NCBI GenBank assembly: GCA_023437285.1
Contig: JAEZGP010000284.1
Span: forward strand, 1 to 11,009
DNA from: Actinomycetes bacterium
Lineage (GTDB): Bacteria; Actinomycetota; Actinomycetes; Mycobacteriales; Micromonosporaceae
DNA: 11,009 bases
Direction: 5' to 3'
This document shows, piece by piece, positions 1 to 6,224 of this stretch. The position numbers were made by a program, and so were the translations under genes. The stretch's first letter is position 1; every line of letters starts with the position of its first letter. The notes under the pieces were generated by a model. The model searched no databases, was not told where the DNA came from, and worked only from the letters and a program-made list of their open reading frames with translations.

Positions 1-1944
1 CGCGCGCCGCTGCCGACGGCCCTGCTGAACCACCCCGCACCCCCGCCCAGGGGGCCACTGGATGAACTGTGGCGCATGTGGTTGGCCAGGCCGGACGACG
101 CCCTGTGGCGGCCGCTGAGCCGTTGGCAGATCCCCGGCAGTGCCGAGGACGTACGGGCGTTGAGCCTGGTGGCGATCGAGCCCGATCCCCAGCGGCTGGC
201 TGTCGCCGACCTTCGCGCCGCGCTGCTGGACGCCGCTGGCCGCGACGATCATCCCATCGCGGCGATGGCGCAACGCACCATCGTCGCTGCTGGCGATCAA
301 GGGCTGGTGGACGCGGTCTGCGAGGCCGCGATGGCGCATCCAGGACTGGCCGCCTTCTGCCGGGCGAACCGCTTCGCACCGGCCGACCCGGTACGCCGCG
401 TCATGTTCTTCGTCCTGACCGGACAGCAGAACCAACTTCAGGGGCTGGACCCGGACGGATCGCTCCTGGCGCTCGGCTACGCCGGTGCGGACCAGCCGAC
501 CCGGACCCGCCTGCAGCGGGCGATGCTGTCCAGCGGCGGGCTGGACCTGGTACGGGTGCTGGTCGGCGAGGACCGGCGTGGACGCATCCAGACGATGACC
601 AACCCGGAGGTCCGATACCTGGCCGAACAACTGGCCGCCCGGGGCGCGTGGTCCGACCTCTGGCACATCGTCCTTGACCTACCGCTGGCCCGCGGGGTGC
701 GACTGATGGCGTTGTTCACCGGCGGGTGGCGACCGGCCGATGACGACTCCTTCGAGCTGTTCGCCCGCCTGCGCGCGGTGGATCCGAACACCATTGAACG
801 CGGCGTCAACGAGATGCGCACGAGCTGGCCACTCGCCGTCCGACAGGCACGGATCATGTTCCACGGACGGGTCAACGACGTGTCGTTCGCGCCGGACGCA
901 CCGCACCTGGCCGTGGCCGGGACCGCCCGCGTCGCCGGGATCGTCGACCTCGTCCACGGGCGGCTCACCGAGCGGTACGACGGCTTCGGCGCGTCCGTCG
1001 GCCGGGTGCTCCACGTCGGCGGCGGCATGTTCCTGGCCGGTGAGCGTACGAACAACAAGGCCAACACGTGCCGGGTGCTGCGCTGCACCGACCGCAGGAC
1101 GGAGACCGCCGCGCGGGTCCGCGGGTCGATCACCTCCCTGGCGCGCGTCGGTGCCGGCCGGTTCGTCGCCGGCACCCGGGCCGGGGATCTCCTGCTCGGG
1201 GCGGTCGGCGACGCGGCGCCGAACGCGGTACCGGTGTCTCGCCTGGGTCTGGACCGCGAGCAGGACTGGCCCCGGGCGGTAGCCGTCGATCCCGCGGGGG
1301 AACGGCTGGCCATCCTCGGCCGCAGCCTCACGCTAACCGACGCGGCCGCCTCGCACGTGCTGGCACGCGGCTACCAGCAGACCGTCGTAGCGCGGGCGGT
1401 CCTACTGGACCGCGACGTGCTGGCCACGGCTGACCAGAGTGGCCACGTCAGCCTGCTTCGACGGTCGCAGGACGTCCTTCGCCCGACCGGCCAGACGTCG
1501 GTGGTCGGCCTCGGTGGGCTTGCCTGCGCCGCCGCCAGGCGGCAGGTCGTCATCGCCAGCCGCAGCGGCAACCTGCACTTTTGCGACCAGGCCACACTTG
1601 CCGCGCTCGGTGTCGTCCGAGGGCCGGGCGATGGGGATGCGACAAGCCTGCACATCGCCCCGCGAGGTGACTTCCTCGCCGTTGGATCCGACGCCGGGTT
1701 CACTGACCTCTACGACCTGCGGGTCGGTGACGTACCGGCGATAGCGACGCGTCCGCTGGCGGCCATGGTGCCCGCGCACCTCGGGGCGTTGACGGCGGCC
1801 CGCCGGACCCGGACCGTCACCGGGCCGCCCGCCGAGGTGCTCGACCTGCTCCAGGCATGCCTGGAGCACCGGTTCCGGTTCGACATCGAAATCAGTGACA
1901 CGGTCACGCTCGCCGCCGGCGAGTACGACATTGCTCTGTCCTAG
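1..1944 (+). CDS. WD40-like beta-propeller protein with helical N-terminal region (5' end missing)
   Basis: The frame is open from base 1 with no stop. The first ATG (base 76) has no convincing ribosome binding site and lies inside continuous protein-like sequence (PLDELWRMWLARPDDALW), so the gene very probably starts left of the window. At least 647 residues are visible. Residues about 20-280 (window numbering) look all-helical, rich in Ala, Leu and Arg, perhaps a HEAT-like solenoid. From about residue 283 to 589 I count seven degenerate units of about 40 residues of the type 'VNDVSFAPDAPHLAVAG' and 'ATSLHIAPRGDFLAVGSDAG', which fits a closed seven-bladed propeller. A tail of about 58 residues follows (helix LDLLQACLEHRF, then a strand ending in EYDIALS). 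WD40-like propellers are usually protein-binding scaffolds, so a scaffold role is inferred. No enzyme motif is seen in the visible part; a catalytic or NTPase domain could lie upstream. The stop is 8 bases before the Hsp70 start, implying one operon. Confidence 0.8.
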   Translation, partial: RAPLPTALLNHPAPPPRGPLDELWRMWLARPDDALWRPLSRWQIPGSAEDVRALSLVAIEPDPQRLAVADLRAALLDAAGRDDHPIAAMAQRTIVAAGDQGLVDAVCEAAMAHPGLAAFCRANRFAPADPVRRVMFFVLTGQQNQLQGLDPDGSLLALGYAGADQPTRTRLQRAMLSSGGLDLVRVLVGEDRRGRIQTMTNPEVRYLAEQLAARGAWSDLWHIVLDLPLARGVRLMALFTGGWRPADDDSFELFARLRAVDPNTIERGVNEMRTSWPLAVRQARIMFHGRVNDVSFAPDAPHLAVAGTARVAGIVDLVHGRLTERYDGFGASVGRVLHVGGGMFLAGERTNNKANTCRVLRCTDRRTETAARVRGSITSLARVGAGRFVAGTRAGDLLLGAVGDAAPNAVPVSRLGLDREQDWPRAVAVDPAGERLAILGRSLTLTDAAASHVLARGYQQTVVARAVLLDRDVLATADQSGHVSLLRRSQDVLRPTGQTSVVGLGGLACAAARRQVVIASRSGNLHFCDQATLAALGVVRGPGDGDATSLHIAPRGDFLAVGSDAGFTDLYDLRVGDVPAIATRPLAAMVPAHLGALTAARRTRTVTGPPAEVLDLLQACLEHRFRFDIEISDTVTLAAGEYDIALS

Positions 1945-1952
1945 GGGGGCGC

Positions 1953-3566
1953 ATGGCGACACGGATCGGCATTGACTTCGGCACCGCGAACACCGTGGTG
2001 GCCCGGTGGGACGACACGTACGACCACGGCGAGCCGATCGATCTTGGCGGCCTGGACCTGCTACGGCCTGGCGCGGCCGGCGTCACCCAGCGCGTGGTGC
2101 CGTCACGGATCGCGTACGCCGCCGACGCTGAGGCGAGGGCGGTCGGCGCCCAGGTGACGCCGGAGATGTTCGGCGACCCTCGGTACTCGGTGTTCCAGTC
2201 CACGAAGAGCGTCATCGCGGGCCGGATCAAGGACATCCCTCGGGCCGTCGGCGCACGGCTGATTCGCCCCCGGCAGGCGGCCACGCAGTTCCTCACCGAC
2301 GTGGTCGCCGCGACCATGCTCACCGTTGACGCCGCGGACCTCGAAATCGTGGCGACCGCGCCCGTCGAGGCGTTCGACACCTATCGGGACTGGCTGGTCC
2401 GCGAGGTCGGCGATCAGGTCGGACTCGCCCGGCTACGAGTGGTGGACGAGGCCACTGCCGCAGCCGTCGGGTACAGCGCCCGGCTCAACCCCGGCGACGC
2501 GTTCCTGGTGTTCGACTTCGGCGCCGGCACCCTCGACATCTCGGTCGTGCGGGTGCAGGAACCCGAATCCAGCCAGAACGGCGGCGCCGGGGTCCGGGTG
2601 GTCGGCAAGTCGGGCATCGACTTCGGCGGCGACAACATCGACCTCCTGCTGGCCGAGCACGTCGCGGCCCAGCTGCGGCTGCCGTTCGGCGACACCCACC
2701 TCTACAACCAGGTGTTCGCCCAACTGCTGCGTTCAGCCGAGGCGGCGAAGGTCGCCCTGACGACGCGACCCCAGGCGACCGTACGCGCAACCGACCCGGA
2801 GTCCGGCACCGAGTACGCCGTGGAACTCACCCGCAGCGACTTCGACTCGCTACTGCGCGACAAGGACGTGACCGGCCGCGTCGGGCGGGCCCTGCGCGCG
2901 GCGCTGGACAAGGCCGCTGCGTCCGGCTACGTCGCCGATCAGATCCGTCATGTCTTCCTCGTCGGCGGCACGAGCCTCATCCCGGCCGTACAAGACGTGG
3001 TTTATCTGCAATTTCCGCGCGACCGCGTGCACATCGAACGGCCCCTCGAAGCGGTCGCCGCCGGTGCTGCCGGAATCGCCGGTGGATACGAACTTCACGA
3101 CCATATCCAGCACGACTACGCGATCCGCCACGTGAACCCCGACACCGGTGTGTACGAGTTCGAATCACTCATCCCCGCCGGCACCGAGTACCCCACGCCG
3201 ACGCCCATCAAGACGATGACGATCCGGGCGGTCCGCGACGGGCAGAAGAACCTCGGCCTGGCCATCTACGAGCGCGCGCACGCCACCTACCGCGACGCGA
3301 GCGCCGACCTGGAGATCATGTTCGACGCCAACGGCGGCGCGCGTGCGGTGACGGTGACGAGCCAACAGCAGCAGGAGCGCTCAAGCCTCTGGCTCAATGA
3401 GGACAGCCCCACGTTCCTTGAGGCTGATCCACCCGCCAAGGCGGGAGCCGAGCGGTTCCGCTTAGACTTCCGCGTCGACGCCCAGAAGCGGCTGACCGTC
3501 TCCGCCTTCGACCTGGAGCGACGGTCGTGGGTCCTCGATCAGCAACCAGTGGTCCGTCTGTCCTGA
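1953..3566 (+). CDS. Hsp70-family protein, lidless and divergent
   Basis: A 537-residue actin-fold ATPase of the Hsp70/DnaK superfamily. Motifs seen: phosphate-1 GIDFGTANTVVA (residues 6-17), a lysine in FQSTKSVIAGR (K85) matching the DnaK catalytic lysine, connect-1 VVDEATAAAVGYS (163-175), phosphate-2 FLVFDFGAGTLDISVV (184-199), GIDFGGDNIDLLL (221-233), adenosine motif HVFLVGGTSLIPAVQ (333-347) and connect-2 PLEAVAAGAAGIAG (364-377). Residues about 400-536 resemble the beta substrate-binding domain (LIPAGTEYPTPTPIKT, then RVDAQKRLTVSAFDLE). The protein ends there, so the helical lid of DnaK (usually over 600 residues) is absent. The hydrophobic VLLLD-type linker is also not seen; a charged stretch HDHIQHDYAIRHVN takes its place. 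The start is supported by AGGGGGG at 1943-1949. Not housekeeping dnaK: no grpE or dnaJ nearby, and the gene is packed between a propeller gene and a DUF1257 gene. ATP-driven remodelling of a partner is inferred. Confidence 0.93.
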   Translation: MATRIGIDFGTANTVVARWDDTYDHGEPIDLGGLDLLRPGAAGVTQRVVPSRIAYAADAEARAVGAQVTPEMFGDPRYSVFQSTKSVIAGRIKDIPRAVGARLIRPRQAATQFLTDVVAATMLTVDAADLEIVATAPVEAFDTYRDWLVREVGDQVGLARLRVVDEATAAAVGYSARLNPGDAFLVFDFGAGTLDISVVRVQEPESSQNGGAGVRVVGKSGIDFGGDNIDLLLAEHVAAQLRLPFGDTHLYNQVFAQLLRSAEAAKVALTTRPQATVRATDPESGTEYAVELTRSDFDSLLRDKDVTGRVGRALRAALDKAAASGYVADQIRHVFLVGGTSLIPAVQDVVYLQFPRDRVHIERPLEAVAAGAAGIAGGYELHDHIQHDYAIRHVNPDTGVYEFESLIPAGTEYPTPTPIKTMTIRAVRDGQKNLGLAIYERAHATYRDASADLEIMFDANGGARAVTVTSQQQQERSSLWLNEDSPTFLEADPPAKAGAERFRLDFRVDAQKRLTVSAFDLERRSWVLDQQPVVRLS

Positions 3567-3579
3567 CCGGGAGCTCACT

Positions 3580-3981
3580 ATGTCGCACTACACGCGCGTC
3601 CGCACGACACTGCGCGACCCCCAGGTTCTGGTCGAGGCGCTCGCAGACGTAGGATTTGCCCACGTCGAGCAGCACGCCGTTGCCCAGCCTCTCGTTGGCT
3701 ACCGTGGCGACCTCCGCGCTCAAGCAGCTGAAATCATCGTACGGCGTAAGCATGTCGGACCGAGTAGCAACGACATTGGCTTTGCCTACCAGCCAAACGG
3801 CACGTACGAGGCAATCATCAGTGAGTTCGATAGGCGAAAGTTCAACCAGCAATGGTTGAACCGGCTAGCGCACGCCTACGGCCGGCGGGCCACGCTGCAC
3901 TTCGCGACCGCACATGGCTATCACGTCGAGGAGCATGCCGAAGCAGGTCAGACGCGGATGGTCCTTCGTCGCTACGCATAG
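3580..3981 (+). CDS. DUF1257 (Ycf35-like) protein
   Basis: A 133-residue soluble protein. It matches my recollection of the DUF1257/Ycf35 family over its full length: the opening MSHYTRVRTTLRDPQVLVEA (Ycf35 proteins typically begin MSHF and then I-K-T/D-L), the central LVGYRGDLRAQAAEIIV, then NDIGFAYQPNGTYEAI, W-L-N-R-L-AHAYGR, and the C-terminal basic MVLRRYA. Ycf35 is encoded in some algal plastids and in cyanobacteria. The biochemical function is unknown to me, so none is assigned. It starts 13 bases after the Hsp70 stop, with GGGAG at 3569-3573, and looks translated as the last gene of the same operon. The middle of the gene (3721-3840) is only about 52-53% G+C by hand count, well below its neighbours, which hints at a different history or relaxed codon use. 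In this window it lacks the small ferredoxin, DUF2997 or AAA-ATPase neighbours that I associate with some bacterial DUF1257 genes. Confidence 0.85.
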   Translation: MSHYTRVRTTLRDPQVLVEALADVGFAHVEQHAVAQPLVGYRGDLRAQAAEIIVRRKHVGPSSNDIGFAYQPNGTYEAIISEFDRRKFNQQWLNRLAHAYGRRATLHFATAHGYHVEEHAEAGQTRMVLRRYA

Positions 3982-4039
3982 CACGGAGCATGGGTCCGCT
4001 TCACGTTCCGCCGCACTGGTCGGATTCGTCTCCCTAGGT

Positions 4040-4636
4040 TTACCGAGTTTGTTGACGCAGCCGCGCCAAGGACGCTTCGGCAGTTGGAACCGGCCACGTC
4101 GTGTCGGGTTTCCAGCCATCCCACTCGCGCCACCAACGCTCGTTGCGATCGAGCGCGTCCGCCACCCGGGCGGTCTCGGCCCAGACCTCGTCGGCCTGCG
4201 CCGGTGTCAGCCGGCCAATCCGAACGAGCTCTGCGACGTCTTCGCGGTCCTTCCATTGCCACCCCGACCCGCCGTCCGGGATCCAGATGTCCACGCCGTG
4301 GTCGACGGTGTCGAACCCATGATCCCACCGCCTGATGGGCTCCTGAAAGTTGACGTACCAACCCGTGAAGTCGTTCTGCTCGAAGAAGCCCCAGACAGCG
4401 TACGCATCGCCCTGTCGGTGGATCTGGAGCAAACTGGTCGTGCTCCACCGGTCGTGCCCTTGCCACGGATGCGGCCCGAACGGGTGCTCCGGAAAGATGA
4501 GCGGCGTTCCTTCTGCCAACCAGGTGACCAGCACCTCATCGCGGTCATCGACCACCCGCACCGGTGTCACCAACCATGGTCGACTATGGAGTACCTCGCG
4601 CCGGTCCACCAGCGCCCCGGGATCGAAAACGCCCAT
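4040..4636 (-). CDS. DUF402 / FomD-like nucleoside-phosphate hydrolase family protein
   Basis: A 198-residue protein converging on the DUF1257 gene (58 bases between stops). The family core is clear: LVTWLAEGTP (residues 37-46), GWYVNFQEPIRR (92-103), FDTVDHGVDIWIPDGG (108-123) and WQWKDREDV (126-134), followed by a helical C terminus ending in a Trp-rich stretch WWREWDGWKPDTTW. DUF402 includes FomD of fosfomycin biosynthesis, a metal-dependent CMP-phosphonate hydrolase, and nucleoside tri/diphosphate phosphatases. The conserved Tyr, Asn and Asp residues (Y94, N96, D109, D112, D116, D130) are in place, so phosphohydrolase activity on a nucleotide-like substrate is plausible, but the substrate cannot be read from sequence. 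No fosfomycin gene is nearby. I chose ATG at 4636 because an AGG lies 8 bases upstream; GTG at 4642 is in frame but too close to that AGG. Confidence 0.85.
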   Translation of the reverse strand: MGVFDPGALVDRREVLHSRPWLVTPVRVVDDRDEVLVTWLAEGTPLIFPEHPFGPHPWQGHDRWSTTSLLQIHRQGDAYAVWGFFEQNDFTGWYVNFQEPIRRWDHGFDTVDHGVDIWIPDGGSGWQWKDREDVAELVRIGRLTPAQADEVWAETARVADALDRNERWWREWDGWKPDTTWPVPTAEASLARLRQQTR

Positions 4637-4642
4637 CGGCAC

Positions 4643-4846
4643 AACCTATCGAAGTGGCTCAGATCCCGACGGCACACAGCATCCACTCACGCCATGATCC
4701 GCTCGTAATTCGAGAGGACACCGATCGATTTACGTGGCGACGATGGTCGTCCGACCGAAGCCTGCACACGAACGGTTTCCGCCAGTACGGTCCGGCGGGA
4801 CCTGACACTGGTCGACCTCGACGACACCGTGCGGGGCCTGGTGGTC
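4643..4846. other. Intergenic stretch without a recognised gene
   Basis: About 200 bases upstream of the DUF402 gene and left of the IS remnant. It must hold the DUF402 promoter on the minus strand. I see no good -35/-10 pair. A TAGGTT hexamer just upstream of the start (minus strand, about 4643-4648) resembles an actinobacterial -10 box and would place transcription initiation near the ATG, but this is weak. A short plus-strand open frame around 4739-4872 (reading RRDLTLVDLDDTVRGLV near its end) runs into the IS end and might be the tail of a gene interrupted by the insertion. I cannot identify it. Confidence 0.3.
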
Positions 4847-5194
4847 CAGGGCCGTTGCGTAGTCGTGGTTAAGGTGGGTTGACCTGGGACTATGTGGACA
4901 GTCCGGGAGGGTGTGAGACGGGTGTGATCATGGCGGTGATCATGGAGTTGCTGACAACACGACTCCGACAGGACCACACCCGCTATGTCATCCTCGCTGA
5001 TCAACCTGCTCCGATCCACCCCGACCACCGCCGGTGACGTAGCTGACCTGCTGGGCGAGCAGTCGCAGTCCAACCTGTTGCACGTACTGGCCGTGGTGCC
5101 CGACCCGCGCCACCGCCGTGGAGTGCGGTACCGGCTGGCCAGCCTCCTGACGGTGGCGGTGTGCGCGGTCCTGGCGCTGGGAGTTCAGCGGTGA
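4847..5194 (+). mobile_element. Truncated ISAs1-family insertion sequence remnant
   Basis: Defined by the transposase N-terminal fragment at 4985-5194 and a probable left terminus CAGGGCCGTTGCG at 4847-4859. This resembles the CAGGGC-type ends I associate with ISAs1-family elements and sits about 140 bases before the transposase start. No matching inverted copy (CGCAACGGCCCTG) occurs downstream within the window, and most of the transposase is missing, so the element is a dead left-end remnant. The right boundary is only approximate: transposase-like sequence fades at about 5180. The left end is an inference from one short motif. Confidence 0.55.
4985..5194 (+). pseudogene. ISAs1-family transposase, N-terminal fragment
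   Basis: A 69-codon open frame. Its residues 38-64 (VVPDPRHRRGVRYRLASLLT, then VAVCAVL) match the N-terminal segment typical of ISAs1-type transposases (D-P-R-x-x-R-G-V-R-H/Y, then a hydrophobic AVCAVLAG helix). Complete members are roughly 370-400 residues with a DDE catalytic core. Here the frame ends right after AVLALG, before any catalytic residue, so it cannot encode a working transposase. The break near 5180 looks like a deletion junction rather than a single frameshift, because no further transposase-like protein is seen in any frame before the HAD gene. Confidence 0.75.
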
Positions 5195-5304
5195 CACAGA
5201 CCAAGTTCGGGCCGTCGCACCACATCGAGACTGCAGTAGCCGTTCAGCCGCCGTCGGTCGGATGGAGGCGGAGCCATGGACATCACCCGGGGACGAGGAT
5301 CGTC

Positions 5305-5312
5305 AAGGAGAG
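5305..5312 (+). promoter_or_regulatory. Ribosome binding site of the HAD-like gene
   Basis: AAGGAGAG, with its AGGAG core ending 8 bases before ATG 5319. It fixes that start and argues against the in-frame ATG at 5262, which has no such site and would add 19 residues unlike the family. Confidence 0.75.
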
Positions 5313-5318
5313 AAAACG

Positions 5319-5876
5319 ATGCCGACGGTGTGGTTGCTCGATATTGATGGTGTCATCAACGTCGTCCGGCCGGGTTGGGGACCGGCCCCGTGCAGCGGCA
5401 TCGCCTATAGCTGCGGGCATCCCTTTCGACTGCGCTGGGCACCGGACTTGATCGCCCGCATTCGCGCGCTGCATGGTACAGGAACACTGACGATCCGTTG
5501 GTGTTCAACCTGGTGCCCGGACGCTGGCCAAATCGAGCGGCTGCTCGACCTTCCACGGCTGGATCGCTGCTGGTCGGAACCGATCAGCAGTGCTGCGGCC
5601 GCGCACGCCAAGCTCGCCAGCGCCCGAACCGTACTCGACGCGGGCCACCGGCTGATCTGGACCGACGACGAGGTTGTGCCGACCAGCGGACCAGTACATG
5701 AGGAGCTCACCCGAGCTGGCCGAGCACTACTTATCGCACCCATCCCGAACCGCGGCCTGCAGCCCGAGCACCTCGACGTCATCGAAGCGTTCGTCGCCGC
5801 GGCGGACGCGGCATCCGACATCCAACCGAGCGTTGAACAGGCGGCCCGCCGCCTTCTCGGCGACACCTCCAACTGA
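5319..5876 (+). CDS. HAD-like hydrolase
   Basis: A 185-residue protein with the haloacid dehalogenase-fold signature. Motif I is WLLDIDGVIN (residues 5-14; D8 nucleophile, D10 acid/base). Motif II is in IRWCSTWCPDA (59-69; S63/T64). K98 in AHAKLA is the probable motif III lysine. Motif IV is HRLIWTDDEV (110-119; D116, D117 for Mg2+). All four motifs are present, so an active Mg2+-dependent phosphohydrolase is plausible; the substrate is unknown. The pattern T/S-T-W after the first strand resembles small secondary-metabolism or stress-associated HAD proteins of actinomycetes annotated only as hypothetical. No signal peptide or membrane segment is seen. The gene stands alone, 124 bases after the IS remnant, with a strong ribosome binding site. 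An apparent small reading frame at 5276-5347 overlaps its start in another frame and is discounted. Confidence 0.8.
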   Translation: MPTVWLLDIDGVINVVRPGWGPAPCSGIAYSCGHPFRLRWAPDLIARIRALHGTGTLTIRWCSTWCPDAGQIERLLDLPRLDRCWSEPISSAAAAHAKLASARTVLDAGHRLIWTDDEVVPTSGPVHEELTRAGRALLIAPIPNRGLQPEHLDVIEAFVAAADAASDIQPSVEQAARRLLGDTSN

Positions 5877-5926
5877 GATCAGCGTCCGCAGAGCAGCTTC
5901 GTGACTGGCATCGATCGAGTGGCCGA

Positions 5927-5956
5927 AGTGCCCGGTTCCGGGTGCCATTGGGCACT
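5927..5956. repeat. Inverted repeat downstream of the HAD-like gene
   Basis: AGTGCCC (5927-5933) and GGGCACT (5950-5956) form a perfect 7-base inverted repeat with a 16-base loop. The left arm overlaps a second short palindrome, CCCGGTTCCGGG (5931-5942). It lies 50 bases past the HAD stop and 47 bases before the next possible start. No T-run follows, so a factor-independent terminator is doubtful; an operator or simple chance in GC-rich DNA are alternatives. Confidence 0.25.
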
Positions 5957-6002
5957 GATGAGCGAACGGTGACCGGGGGTGTACTGGTCGCGGAGGTGTG
6001 CG

Positions 6003-6206
6003 ATGAACGCTGGTACGCAGGTTGGACGACCGCTCAGGCGGCCCACCTCGCGCCGTCCGGCCCGCACGGCACCGATCGAGCGGGCCCGCCACTATCAGGA
6101 CCTGGCCCATATGCACCCGGATGAGAAGGTCTTCTGGCTGTGCCGGGCGTCGTACTTCGGTCGCCTCAGCACCGCGGAGCCCAGAAACAGCGTCACACGG
6201 CGATAG
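6003..6206 (+). CDS. Possible small hypothetical protein
   Basis: A 67-codon open frame with a good ribosome binding site, GGAGG at 5992-5996, 6 bases before the ATG. The product is basic at its N terminus (many Arg, Pro, Thr), then has a more protein-like segment RARHYQDLAHMHPDEKVFWL with balanced helix-forming residues. I do not recognise a family. It converges on the GH39 gene, with 18 bases between stops. The Arg/Pro-rich start could be an out-of-frame artefact of GC-rich DNA. The ribosome binding site and the segment 31-50 are the only positive evidence. Confidence 0.4.
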   Translation: MNAGTQVGRPLRRPTSRRPARTAPIERARHYQDLAHMHPDEKVFWLCRASYFGRLSTAEPRNSVTRR

Positions 6207-6224
6207 CGACAACTATGAGGGCCG

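Noticed and set aside
3982..4039. Gap between convergent DUF1257 and DUF402 genes, examined for a bidirectional terminator
   Set aside because: No stem with adequate pairing or T-run found in the 58 bases.
3914..4708. 264-codon plus-strand open frame covering the DUF402 gene
   Set aside because: It overlaps the DUF1257 3' end and lies antisense to the recognisable DUF402 core; its product is Pro/Arg-rich with no family resemblance.
5276..5347. 23-codon frame with a GGAGGCGGAG upstream, overlapping the HAD start, considered as a leader peptide
   Set aside because: No runs of regulatory codons or attenuator-like hairpins are seen, and the HAD gene has its own strong ribosome binding site.
5727..6212. 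161-codon minus-strand frame between the HAD and GH39 genes
   Set aside because: It overlaps the 3' end of the HAD gene, has no ribosome binding site I can see, and its product resembles no protein family.
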